Under the pieces are notes generated by a model. That model made no database searches. It saw only the letters and a list, made by a program, of their open reading frames with translations, and was not told where the DNA came from. This document shows positions 45,257 to 53,857 of a stretch of 64,000 bases of DNA, piece after piece. The position numbers and the translations under genes were made by a program. The first letter of the stretch is position 1. Each line of letters begins with the position of its first letter. This DNA comes from Nitrospirillum amazonense (lineage in GTDB: Bacteria; Pseudomonadota; Alphaproteobacteria; Azospirillales; Azospirillaceae): contig NZ_VITV01000010.1 of the NCBI RefSeq assembly GCF_007828035.1, forward strand, positions 141,029-205,028, written 5' to 3'.

Positions 45257-46824
45257 CCACCCGCATCTTCATCCCCCGCGACGTGGCCGCCCTGGCGGTG
45301 GGCGCCGACGAGGTCGCGCGCGCCGTGGCGGCGCAGGCCGCCGCCCTGAGCACCGCCGTCACCATCGTGCGCACCGGTTCGCGCGGCCTGTTCTGGCTGG
45401 AACCGATGGTGGAGGTGGAAACACCCCTGGGCCGCATCGCCTACGGCCCGGTGCAGGCCGGCGACGTTGCCGCCCTGTTCGCCGCCGGCTGGCTGACCGG
45501 CGCCACGCACCCCCTGCGCGTCGGCCGGCCGGAGGACCATCCCTTCCTGGCCCGCCAGACGCGGCTGACCTTCGCCCGCTGCGGCATCGTCGATCCCCTG
45601 TCGGTGGAGGATTACAAGGCCGCCGGCGGCTATCGCGGTTTGGCCAAGGCCATCGAGGTGGGCGGTGCCGCGACGGTGGAGGCGGTGACCAAGTCCGGCC
45701 TGCGCGGTCGCGGCGGCGCCGGCTTCCCCACCGGCATCAAGTGGAAGACGGTGCGCGACGCGGTCGCCGACCAGAAGTACATCGTCTGCAACGCGGACGA
45801 GGGCGACAGCGGCACCTTCGCCGACCGCATGATCCTGGAGGGCGACCCCTTCTGCCTGATCGAGGGTATGACCATCGCCGGTTTGGCGGTGGGCGCCACG
45901 CGAGGCTACATCTACTCTCGCTCGGAATACCCGCACGCCAACGCCACCATGCGGGCGGCGCTGGATATCGCACGCGCCGCCGGCCTGCTGGGCCGCGACA
46001 TCCTGGGCTCCGGCCTGGAGTTCCACCTGGAACTGCGCGTGGGCGCCGGCGCCTATGTCTGTGGCGAGGAAACGGCGCTGCTGGAAAGCCTGGAGGGCAA
46101 GCGCGGCGTGGTGCGGGCCAAGCCGCCGCTGCCGGCGCTGAAGGGCCTGTTCGGCCGCCCCACCGTGGTCAACAACCTGCTCTCCCTGGCCACCATTCCC
46201 GTCATCCTGGATTTGGGCGCGCAATACTACGCCGACTTCGGCATGGGCCGGTCGCGCGGCACCATGCCCATCCAATTGGCCGGCAACGTCCTGCATGGCG
46301 GCCTGTTCGAGACGGCCTTCGGCCTGACCTTGGGTGAGATCGTGATGGAGGTGGGCGGCGGCACCGCCAGCCGCCGACCGGTCCGCGCGGTGCAGGCGGG
46401 CGGGCCCCTGGGCGCCTACCTGCCGCCCAGCCAGTTCGACACCCCTTATGATTATGAAGCCTTCGCCGCGCGCGACGCCCTGATCGGCCACGGCGGCCTG
46501 GTGGTGTTCGACGACACGGTGGACATGGCGCACATGGCGCGCTTCGCCATGGAATTCTGCGCCGAGGAATCCTGCGGCAAGTGCACGCCCTGCCGCATCG
46601 GTTCCACCCGGGGGGCCGAGGTGGTGGACCGCATCCTGGCGGGCCGGGACGTGGCGGCCAACATCGCGCTGCTGGAAGACCTGTGCAACACCATGAAGTT
46701 CGGCTCGCTGTGCGCGCTGGGGGGCTTCACGCCCTATCCGGTGCTGAGCGCTATTCGCCATTTCCCCGAGGATTTCCATACACGCAATTCCCCTGGCCGG
46801 CGCCTGCCGGCTGCGGCAGAGTGA
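45253..46824 (+). CDS. fdsB: Formate dehydrogenase beta subunit (FMN/NAD)
   Basis: 523 residues starting MTTRIFIPRD. An N-terminal thioredoxin-like segment precedes the NuoF-like part: KSGLRGRGGAGFPTGIKW, NADEGDSGTFADRMILEGDP, the GEETALLESLEGKRG loop and a [4Fe-4S] site in ESCGKCTPCRIG with a later Cys (EDLCNTMKFGSLCALGG). Binds FMN and NAD+, producing NADH. Confidence 0.95.
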   Translation: MTTRIFIPRDVAALAVGADEVARAVAAQAAALSTAVTIVRTGSRGLFWLEPMVEVETPLGRIAYGPVQAGDVAALFAAGWLTGATHPLRVGRPEDHPFLARQTRLTFARCGIVDPLSVEDYKAAGGYRGLAKAIEVGGAATVEAVTKSGLRGRGGAGFPTGIKWKTVRDAVADQKYIVCNADEGDSGTFADRMILEGDPFCLIEGMTIAGLAVGATRGYIYSRSEYPHANATMRAALDIARAAGLLGRDILGSGLEFHLELRVGAGAYVCGEETALLESLEGKRGVVRAKPPLPALKGLFGRPTVVNNLLSLATIPVILDLGAQYYADFGMGRSRGTMPIQLAGNVLHGGLFETAFGLTLGEIVMEVGGGTASRRPVRAVQAGGPLGAYLPPSQFDTPYDYEAFAARDALIGHGGLVVFDDTVDMAHMARFAMEFCAEESCGKCTPCRIGSTRGAEVVDRILAGRDVAANIALLEDLCNTMKFGSLCALGGFTPYPVLSAIRHFPEDFHTRNSPGRRLPAAAE

Positions 46825-46838
46825 AGGAGGGTCCGGCC

Positions 46839-49700
46839 ATGGGCTTGGTTCCTGAGATCGACTACGGCACCCCGCATCCCCGCGGCCTGAAGGGCGACAC
46901 CGACGCCAAGATGGTCACGCTGACCATCGACGGCGAGACGGTGACGGTGGCGGAGGGCACCTCCATCATGCGCGCCGCCATGGACAGTGGCGTCACCATC
47001 CCCAAGCTGTGCGCCACCGACACGCTGGACGCCTTCGGCTCCTGCCGGCTGTGCCTGGTGGAAATCCAGGGCCGGGCGGGCACGCCCGCCTCCTGCACCA
47101 CGCCGGTGGCCCCGGGCATGGTGGTGTCCACGCAGACGGAACGGCTGAAGCGGCTGCGCAAGGGGGTGATGGAGCTGTACATCTCCGATCACCCGCTGGA
47201 CTGCCTGACCTGTGCCGCCAACGGCGACTGTGAGCTGCAGGACATGGCCGGTGCTGTGGGCCTGCGCGAGGTGCGCTATGGCATGGAGGGGGCCAACCAC
47301 CTGGGCCAAGCCAAGGACACCTCCAACCCCTATTTCACCTTCGACCCGTCGAAGTGCATCGTCTGCTCCCGCTGCGTGCGGGCCTGCCAGGAGGTACAGG
47401 GCACCTTCGCGCTGACCATTCAGGACCGGGGTTTCGCCAGCAAGGTCTCGGCCGGCATGGACGAGGATTTCATGGACAGCGAGTGCGTCAGCTGCGGCGC
47501 CTGCGTCCAGGCCTGTCCCACGGCCACGCTGATGGAAAAGTCGGTCATCGAGATCGGCCAGCCGGAGCATTCCGTCGTCACCACCTGCGCCTATTGCGGC
47601 GTGGGCTGCAGCTTCAAGGCGGAGATGCGCGGGACCGAGCTGGTGCGCATGGTCCCCTACAAGGACGGCGCCGCCAACCGCGGCCATTCCTGCGTGAAGG
47701 GCCGCTTCGCCTGGGGTTACGCCACCCACCGCGAACGCATCCTGAAGCCCATGATCCGGTCCAAGATCACCGACCCGTGGCGCGAGGTGTCGTGGGAAGA
47801 GGCCATCAGCTACACGGCCTCGGAATTCAAGCGCATACAGGAGAAATACGGCCGCGCTTCGGTCGGCGGCATCACTTCCTCCCGCTGCACCAATGAGGAG
47901 ACGTACCTGGTGCAGAAGCTGGTGCGCGCCGGCTTCGGCAACAACAACGTCGACACCTGCGCCCGCGTCTGCCACTCCCCCACCGGCTACGGCCTGGGCA
48001 CGGCCTACGGCACCTCCGCCGGTACCCAGGACTTCGATAGTGTCGAGGATACCGATGTCGTCATGGTCATCGGGGCCAATCCCACCGATGGCCATCCGGT
48101 GTTTGGCTCCCGCCTGAAGAAGCGGCTGCGCCAGGGTGCCAAGCTGATCGTCGTCGATCCACGCCGCATCGACCTGGTGAAGACCCCGCACGTGAAGGCG
48201 GCCCACCACCTGCCGCTGCGACCCGGCACCAACGTCGCCGTGGTCACCGCCATCGCCCACGTCATCGTCACCGAGGGCCTGGTGAATGAGGCCTTCGTGC
48301 GCGAGCGCTGCGATTGGGACGAGTTCCAGGACTGGGCGGCCTTCGTCGCCGAGGAGCGGCACAGCCCCGAGGCCATCGCCGACTACACCGGCGTGCCGGC
48401 GGCCGAGCTGCGCGCCGCTGCCCGCCTCTACGCCACCGGCGGCAACGCCGCCATCTACTACGGCCTGGGCGTGACGGAGCACAGCCAGGGCTCCACCACC
48501 GTCATGGCCATCGCCAACCTGGCCATGGCCACGGGCAACCTGGGCCGGCGCGGCGTGGGCGTGAACCCGCTGCGCGGCCAGAACAACGTCCAGGGCAGCT
48601 GCGACATGGGCTCTTTTCCCCATGAGCTGCCGGGCTATCGTCATGTCCACGACGACGCCACCCGCGCCATCTTCGAGGACATGTGGGGCGTGACCCTGGA
48701 GAGGGAGCCGGGCCTGCGCATTCCCAACATGCTGGACGCGGCCGTCGACGGCACCTTCAAGGGCCTGTACGTCCAGGGTGAGGATATCGTGCAGTCCGAC
48801 CCCGACACCCACCATGTCACCCACGGCCTTGAGTCTATGGAATGCGTGGTGGTGCAGGACCTGTTCCTGAACGAGACGGCGAACTACGCCCACGTCTTCC
48901 TGCCGGGCTCCACCTTCCTGGAGAAGGACGGTACCTTCACCAACGCCGAACGGCGCATCAACCGCGTGCGCCGGGTGATGCCCCCGCGCAACGGCTACGC
49001 CGACTGGGAAATCACCCAGCTGTTGTCCAACGCCCTGGGCTATCCCATGAGCTACAGCCACCCGGCGGAGATCATGGCGGAGATCGCGGCCACCACCCCC
49101 GGCTTCCGCAACGTGACCTACGAAATGCTGGACGAACGCGGCTCCGTCCAGTGGCCGTGCAACGACGACGCGCCCGAAGGCACGCCCATCATGCACATCA
49201 ACGGCTTCGCCCGCGGCAAGGGCAAGTTCGTGCTGACGGAATACATCCCCACGGATGAACGCACGGGCGCCCGCTTCCCCCTGCTGCTGACCACCGGCCG
49301 CATCCTCAGCCAGTACAATGTCGGCGCGCAAACCCGGCGCACGGCCAACAGCGAATGGCACAAGGAGGACAGGCTGGAAATCCACCCGCACGACGCGGAG
49401 AACCGTGGCGTGCGTGACGGCGACTGGGTAAAGCTGCAAAGCCGCGCGGGTGAAACCACGCTGCGCGCCCTGATCACCGACCGGGTGTCGCCCGGCGTGG
49501 TCTACACCACTTTCCACCACCCCATGACCCAGGCCAACGTGATCACCACCGACTATTCCGACTGGGCCACCAACTGCCCCGAATACAAGGTGACGGCGGT
49601 GCAGGTCAGCCCCAGCAACGGCCCGTCCGACTGGCAGGAGAAGTACAAGACCCACAGCGACCTCAGCCGCCGCATCGTCGGCACGGATGCCGCTGAATGA
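46839..49700 (+). CDS. fdsA: Formate dehydrogenase alpha subunit (Mo)
   Basis: 953 residues, ATG after GAAGGAGGG. In order: [2Fe-2S] with Cys58/69/72/86; His118-Cys122/125/131 cluster; two ferredoxin [4Fe-4S] sites (Cys173-183, Cys216-226); the [4Fe-4S] of the molybdopterin part (Cys250/253/257/285); and the bis-MGD domain with catalytic Cys378 followed by His379 in ARVCHSPTGYGL, a Cys- not Sec-type enzyme. Oxidises formate to CO2. Overlaps fdhD by 4 bp. Confidence 0.97.
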   Translation: MGLVPEIDYGTPHPRGLKGDTDAKMVTLTIDGETVTVAEGTSIMRAAMDSGVTIPKLCATDTLDAFGSCRLCLVEIQGRAGTPASCTTPVAPGMVVSTQTERLKRLRKGVMELYISDHPLDCLTCAANGDCELQDMAGAVGLREVRYGMEGANHLGQAKDTSNPYFTFDPSKCIVCSRCVRACQEVQGTFALTIQDRGFASKVSAGMDEDFMDSECVSCGACVQACPTATLMEKSVIEIGQPEHSVVTTCAYCGVGCSFKAEMRGTELVRMVPYKDGAANRGHSCVKGRFAWGYATHRERILKPMIRSKITDPWREVSWEEAISYTASEFKRIQEKYGRASVGGITSSRCTNEETYLVQKLVRAGFGNNNVDTCARVCHSPTGYGLGTAYGTSAGTQDFDSVEDTDVVMVIGANPTDGHPVFGSRLKKRLRQGAKLIVVDPRRIDLVKTPHVKAAHHLPLRPGTNVAVVTAIAHVIVTEGLVNEAFVRERCDWDEFQDWAAFVAEERHSPEAIADYTGVPAAELRAAARLYATGGNAAIYYGLGVTEHSQGSTTVMAIANLAMATGNLGRRGVGVNPLRGQNNVQGSCDMGSFPHELPGYRHVHDDATRAIFEDMWGVTLEREPGLRIPNMLDAAVDGTFKGLYVQGEDIVQSDPDTHHVTHGLESMECVVVQDLFLNETANYAHVFLPGSTFLEKDGTFTNAERRINRVRRVMPPRNGYADWEITQLLSNALGYPMSYSHPAEIMAEIAATTPGFRNVTYEMLDERGSVQWPCNDDAPEGTPIMHINGFARGKGKFVLTEYIPTDERTGARFPLLLTTGRILSQYNVGAQTRRTANSEWHKEDRLEIHPHDAENRGVRDGDWVKLQSRAGETTLRALITDRVSPGVVYTTFHHPMTQANVITTDYSDWATNCPEYKVTAVQVSPSNGPSDWQEKYKTHSDLSRRIVGTDAAE

Positions 49701-50587
49701 CGGACCGGGTGACGCCGGTGCCGCAAGCCTTGCCGGATGCCAGCCGCCCGGTGACCCGGGTGGCCTGGCGCGATGGCGTTCCCCTGGACGGGGACCGGGT
49801 GGTGGCGGAGGAGACGGCGGTGGCCATCAGCTACGACAGCGCGGCCTATGCTGTGCTGATGGCGACCCCGCGCGACCTGGAAGACTTCGCCCTGGGCTTC
49901 AGCGTGACCGAGGGCATCATCACCGGCCGCGCGGACATCGCCGACCTGGACCTGGTGGTGGTGCCGGAAGGGGTGAACGTCCGCCTATGGCTGGCCAAGA
50001 CCCCGGGAGAGGCGCTGGAGCGCCGTCGCCGCCGCTTGGCCGGCCCCATGGGCTGCGGCCTCTGCGGCCTGGAAAGCCTGGCGGAGGCGACACGGGCCCT
50101 GCCGGTGGTGCCGCCGGGCTTCACCATCGATACGACCCAGGTCGCCGCCGCGCGCGACGACCTGGCCAACCATCAGCCGCTGTTCGAGGAGACGCGGGCC
50201 GTCCACGCCGCCGGCTTCTGGCTCGCCGGTTCAGAAGGCCAGCCCGGCCGCATGGTGGCGGTGCGCGAGGACGTGGGCCGCCACAACGCGCTGGACAAGC
50301 TGGCGGGCGCCCTGATCCGGGGCGGCGTCGACGCCGCAGCCGGCCTGGTGGTGATGAGCAGCCGGGTGTCCGTGGAACTGGTGCAGAAGGCGGCGGCCAT
50401 GGGCGTGCCGGTGCTGGTGGCGGTTTCCGCCCCCTCTGCACTTGCCATCCGGACAGCCGAGGCCGCCGGCATCACGCTGGTGGCGGTGGCCCGGCGCGAC
50501 GGGTTCGAGGTGTTCACCCATGCCGGCCGGATCGTGCCGGGCGGCGGGGCGGAAGCGAAGCAAGGGAATACACGGCATGTCGCCTGA
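49697..50587 (+). CDS. fdhD: Formate dehydrogenase sulfurtransferase FdhD
   Basis: 296 residues. Conserved VAEETAVAISYDSAAYAVLMATPRDLEDFALGFSVTEGII, the CxxC in MGCGLCGLESL, REDVGRHNALDKLAGAL and SSRVSVELVQKAAAMGVPVLVAVSAPSALAI. Transfers sulfur to the bis-MGD cofactor before insertion into FdsA. Called fdsC in fds operons. Overlaps fdsD by 11 bp. Confidence 0.95.
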   Translation: MTDRVTPVPQALPDASRPVTRVAWRDGVPLDGDRVVAEETAVAISYDSAAYAVLMATPRDLEDFALGFSVTEGIITGRADIADLDLVVVPEGVNVRLWLAKTPGEALERRRRRLAGPMGCGLCGLESLAEATRALPVVPPGFTIDTTQVAAARDDLANHQPLFEETRAVHAAGFWLAGSEGQPGRMVAVREDVGRHNALDKLAGALIRGGVDAAAGLVVMSSRVSVELVQKAAAMGVPVLVAVSAPSALAIRTAEAAGITLVAVARRDGFEVFTHAGRIVPGGGAEAKQGNTRHVA

Positions 50588-50792
50588 CAAGCTGGTCTAC
50601 ATGGCCAATCAAATCGGCAAATTCTTCACCTCCCAGCCGGGCGACAAGGCGGCGGCCGGCATCGCCAACCACATCGCCAAGTTCTGGGAACCCCGGATGC
50701 GCCAGGCGATCCAGGCGCATGTGGCCCAGGGCGGCGGTGGATTGGACCCAGAGGTGCTGAAGGCGGTGGAAAGTTTGCCCAAAGTAAATTAG
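50577..50792 (+). CDS. fdsD: Formate dehydrogenase delta subunit
   Basis: 71 residues: MSPDKLVYMANQIGKFFTSQ at the start and AAAGIANHIAKFWEPRMRQAIQAHV in the middle, the small FdsD/FdhD-delta family, needed for assembly of the enzyme. Begins inside the end of fdhD. Confidence 0.92.
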   Translation: MSPDKLVYMANQIGKFFTSQPGDKAAAGIANHIAKFWEPRMRQAIQAHVAQGGGGLDPEVLKAVESLPKVN

Positions 50793-50830
50793 ACTATCTG
50801 TGTAGAATAAAAACAGTACGCGAGGAAACC

Positions 50831-50866
50831 GGTGGCGCCACTGGCGGGGCGGCCACCTGCTTTTTA
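50831..50866 (+). terminator. Terminator between fdsD and MFS gene
   Basis: GGTGGC (50831-50836) pairs with GCCACC (50852-50857), with additional inner pairing, and is followed by TGCTTTTT. 40 bases after the fdsD stop; may limit read-through to the transporter gene or attenuate it. Confidence 0.65.
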
Positions 50867-50894
50867 CTGTCCATAAATAAAGCGGGAGACGTCA

Positions 50895-52547
50895 ATGAGT
50901 GTGGCAACTTCGGGCCGCACGGGTGGAAGCTCGTCCGGCTCGATCCTGGATCGCGAAAGGATAGTCGCGAAGGCGGGTTTTAACCGGTGGCTGGTACCGC
51001 CGGCGGCGCTTGCCATCCATCTCTGCATCGGTATGGCCTATGGTTTCAGCGTCTTCTGGCTGCCGCTGTCCAAGACCTTGGCCGGTACGGACGAGGCGGC
51101 GTGCAAGAGCATCTCTCTAATTGCAGAGCTTACAACCACCACATGCAATTGGCAGGTCTCCGACCTGACCCTGATGTATACCCTTTTCTTCGTTGTTTTA
51201 GGCTCGGCAGCGGCGGTCTGGGGAGGCTGGCTGGAACGGGTGGGTCCCCGGCGCGCCGGTGTCGTCGCTGCTTTCTGCTGGTGTGGCGGCATGGTGGTGT
51301 CGGCGGTGGGCATCATGGTCCACCAGCTCTGGTTGCTGTGGCTGGGCGGCATCGTCGGCGGCGTGGGCCTGGGGCTGGGCTACATCTCACCCGTCTCCAC
51401 CCTCATCAAATGGTTTCCCGACCGGCGCGGCATGGCCACCGGCATGGCCATCATGGGCTTCGGCGGCGGCGCCATGATCGGGTCGCCCCTGGCCAACATC
51501 CTGATCAATCAGTTCAAGAGTTCCGATAGCGCGGGCGTGTGGCAGACCTTTCTGGCGATGGCCGCCATCTATTTCGTCTTCATGATGGCCGGCGCTTTCG
51601 GCTATCGCGTCCCGCCCGCCGGCTGGCGGCCGGATGGCTGGACGCCGCCGGCGGCGGCGCAGCGGGCCATGATCACCCATGGACATGTTCACCTGGACAA
51701 CGCGCACAAGACGCCGCAGTTCTGGCTGATCTGGGCGGTGCTGTGCCTGAACGTCAGCGCTGGTATCGGTGTCATCGGCATGGCCTCGCCCATGCTGCAG
51801 GAAATCTTCGCCGGCAAGCTGATCGGCCATCCCGAGTTGGGCTTCGATCAGTTGGACCCGGGACAGAAGACGGCCATCGCCACCATCGGCGCGGCTTTCA
51901 CCGGCTTGATCTCGCTGTTCAACATCGGTGGCCGCTTCTTCTGGGCCTCCATGTCGGACAAGCTGGGCCGCAAGATGACCTATTGCGTCTTCTTCGTCCT
52001 GGGCCTGGTGCTGTACGCGGCGGCGCCCAGCCTAGCTCGCGCCGGCAGCGTAGCGCTGTTTGTGCTGGCCATCGGCGTCATCCTGTCCATGTACGGCGGC
52101 GGCTTCGCCACTGTGCCGGCCTATCTCGCCGACATCTTCGGCACCCAGTTTGTGGGCGCCATCCATGGACGTCTGCTAACCGCTTGGTCGGTGGCGGGTG
52201 TCGCCGGGCCGTTCGTCGTAACCCGCATCCGCGACGCTGAACTGGCGCTGAAGGTGCCGAAGGATCACGTCTATGACGTCACCTTCTATGTCCTCGCCGT
52301 GTTCCTGATCATCGGCCTGCTGTGCAACCTGGCCATCAAGCAGCTGGCGGCCAAATGGTTCATGAGTGATGCGCAGGTGGCGGCCTTGCAGGCCAAGACC
52401 GCCAACGCCAACGCTACCGGCGGTTCCTTCGGCATCGGTCGGGGCGGCCTGAACGGCCCGGCCCTGCTGGCCTGGCTGGCGGTGGGCCTGCCCATCCTGT
52501 GGGGCGTGTGGACGACCCTGCAGAAGGCGGCTCCCCTGTTCAATTGA
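50895..52547 (+). CDS. MFS transporter, oxalate/formate antiporter (OFA) type
   Basis: 550 residues, ATG after GGGAGAC. At least twelve transmembrane segments. OFA-type features: HLCIGMAYGFSVFWLPLSK in helix 1, WGGWLERVGPRRAG, GGVGLGLGYISPVSTLIKWFPDRRGMATGMAIMGFGGGAMIGSPL, and NIGGRFFWASMSDKLGRK in the second half. The long loop after helix 6 and a C-terminal extension with another helix are seen. Position after the fds operon supports formate or oxalate as substrate. Confidence 0.85.
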   Translation: MSVATSGRTGGSSSGSILDRERIVAKAGFNRWLVPPAALAIHLCIGMAYGFSVFWLPLSKTLAGTDEAACKSISLIAELTTTTCNWQVSDLTLMYTLFFVVLGSAAAVWGGWLERVGPRRAGVVAAFCWCGGMVVSAVGIMVHQLWLLWLGGIVGGVGLGLGYISPVSTLIKWFPDRRGMATGMAIMGFGGGAMIGSPLANILINQFKSSDSAGVWQTFLAMAAIYFVFMMAGAFGYRVPPAGWRPDGWTPPAAAQRAMITHGHVHLDNAHKTPQFWLIWAVLCLNVSAGIGVIGMASPMLQEIFAGKLIGHPELGFDQLDPGQKTAIATIGAAFTGLISLFNIGGRFFWASMSDKLGRKMTYCVFFVLGLVLYAAAPSLARAGSVALFVLAIGVILSMYGGGFATVPAYLADIFGTQFVGAIHGRLLTAWSVAGVAGPFVVTRIRDAELALKVPKDHVYDVTFYVLAVFLIIGLLCNLAIKQLAAKWFMSDAQVAALQAKTANANATGGSFGIGRGGLNGPALLAWLAVGLPILWGVWTTLQKAAPLFN

Positions 52548-52561
52548 TGCTCTGCAAAGTG

Positions 52562-52597
52562 AAGGGGCGGCAACAGTAGGCACCGCCCCTTTTCTTT
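52562..52597 (+). terminator. Intrinsic terminator after OFA transporter
   Basis: AAGGGGCGG (52562-52570) and CCGCCCCTT (52583-52591) form a perfect 9-bp stem with a 12-nt loop, followed by TTCTTT. 15 bases after the stop codon. Confidence 0.88.
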
Positions 52598-52610
52598 ACC
52601 CGGCCTCTAC

Positions 52611-52719
52611 GTCCTTAGCCCGCGACTGCGGGCGCCGGAGATGTCCGGGCAGCGCAGCGGACTGGAAATCGAGGATGGCAAGGGCCCGGATGGGCCCGCC
52701 CGCAGTGCATCCTAAGGAC
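52611..52719. repeat. 109-nt nested inverted repeat, unknown element
   Basis: Three nested exact arm pairs: GTCCTTAG (52611-52618) with CTAAGGAC (52712-52719); ACTGCGGGCG (52625-52634) with CGCCCGCAGT (52697-52706); TCCGGGC (52644-52650) with GCCCGGA (52684-52690); 33-nt apical loop. Lies between the OFA transporter and bdhA. May be a structured RNA, a bdhA 3' structure, or a small mobile element with terminal inverted repeats. Confidence 0.7.
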
Positions 52720-52736
52720 TCAGGGCATCCCAAAAA

Positions 52737-53519
52737 TTACTGCGCGGTCCAGCCGCCATCCATGGGCAGGGGCACGCCGGTCATCTGGGCGGCGGCGTCG
52801 GTGCAGAGGAAGGCGGCCAGTTCGCCCAGCTCTTCCGGCGTGGTGAACTTCTTGGACGGCTGCTTTTCCGACAGCAGCTTCAGCTCGGCATCCTTTTCGC
52901 TGATGCCGTCCTTGGCCGCCATGTCCTTGATCTGCTTTTCCACCAGCGGCGTCAGCACCCAGCCGGGGCAGATGGCGTTGGCGGTGATGTCGATCTCGGC
53001 CGTTTCCAGGGCCGCCACCTTGGTCAGGCCGACGACGCCGTGCTTGGCCGCGACATAGGCCGCCTTGTGCGGGCTGGCCACCAGGCCATGGGCGGAGGCG
53101 ATGTTGATCAGCCGGCCCCAGCCCTGCTTCTTCATGTAGGGCAGGGCGTAGTGCATGCCCCAGAACACGCCGGACAGGTTGATGGCGATGATGGCGTTCC
53201 ACTTGTCCTCGGGGAAATCCTCGATGGCCGCCGTGTACTGGATGCCGGCGTTGCTGACCAGCACGTCGATGGACCCGAAGGTTTCCACCGTGGTGTCGAT
53301 CATCTCCTTGATGGAGGACGGCTTGGAGATGTCGGCGGCGTTGTAGGCGGCGCGCACGCCGAACTCGCCTTCCAGGCCGCTGCGGATCTTCTCGATCTCC
53401 GCCGCGTCGCCGAAGCCGTTCAGCATGATGTTGGCGCCCTTGGAGGCCAGGACGCGGGCGATGCCCAGGCCGATTCCGCTGGTGGAACCGGTGACGACGG
53501 CGGATTTACCCTTCAGCAT
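52737..53519 (-). CDS. bdhA: 3-hydroxybutyrate dehydrogenase
   Basis: 260 residues from MLKGKSAVVTGSTSGIGLGIARVLA, with AGGGGTAG before the ATG. Short-chain dehydrogenase: NAG in VSNAGIQY, active-site Tyr and Lys in YVAAKHGVVGLTK, then the BDH-typical ANAICPGWVLTPLVEKQI, KQPSKKFTTPEELGELAAFLCTDAAAQMTG and the C-terminal DGGWTAQ. Interconverts 3-hydroxybutyrate and acetoacetate, relevant to PHB use. A longer frame to 53585 has no support. Confidence 0.93.
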   Translation of the reverse strand: MLKGKSAVVTGSTSGIGLGIARVLASKGANIMLNGFGDAAEIEKIRSGLEGEFGVRAAYNAADISKPSSIKEMIDTTVETFGSIDVLVSNAGIQYTAAIEDFPEDKWNAIIAINLSGVFWGMHYALPYMKKQGWGRLINIASAHGLVASPHKAAYVAAKHGVVGLTKVAALETAEIDITANAICPGWVLTPLVEKQIKDMAAKDGISEKDAELKLLSEKQPSKKFTTPEELGELAAFLCTDAAAQMTGVPLPMDGGWTAQ

Positions 53520-53857
53520 GACTACCCCTATAAGTTGAGGATGTTCGGTGAATCTCGATTCCGTTGGCATCGCGCGGCCGACCATGGCGACCGCACCCTG
53601 TGCCTGGTATGCCGCCTTGATATAAGGCCATGTGTGCGCCGCCGAAAGCCCCGCCCACGGCCTAAGCCGTTGTCATAGGCCGATTGCCGCCGGAATCTAC
53701 AAATCACGGCATCCGGTTCTGGTGCACCGGCGTCCTGGCATGCGGCGTCCGCGCATCAACGGTTGCCGGGTCATCACATAACTGTCACCGTCTACGGATA
53801 TTACTGAAGAACACACTCTTTATTGCGGCCTGAAGGTCCGATCCCTCCTTGATCTTG
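53520..53857. other. Divergent bdhA/EAL intergenic region
   Basis: 338 bases. GGCCTA (53659-53664) and TAGGCC (53676-53681) form an inverted repeat with an 11-bp spacer. The last 80 bases before the EAL-CBS-GGDEF gene are relatively AT-rich and should hold its promoter, but no consensus -35/-10 stands out. No gene seen. Confidence 0.4.

Noticed and set aside
46734..49655. A 973-codon open frame antisense to fdsA
   Set aside because: It is a by-product of high-GC codon use; the sense strand has fully conserved FeS and Mo motifs, the antisense product is low-complexity Gly/Ala/His-rich.
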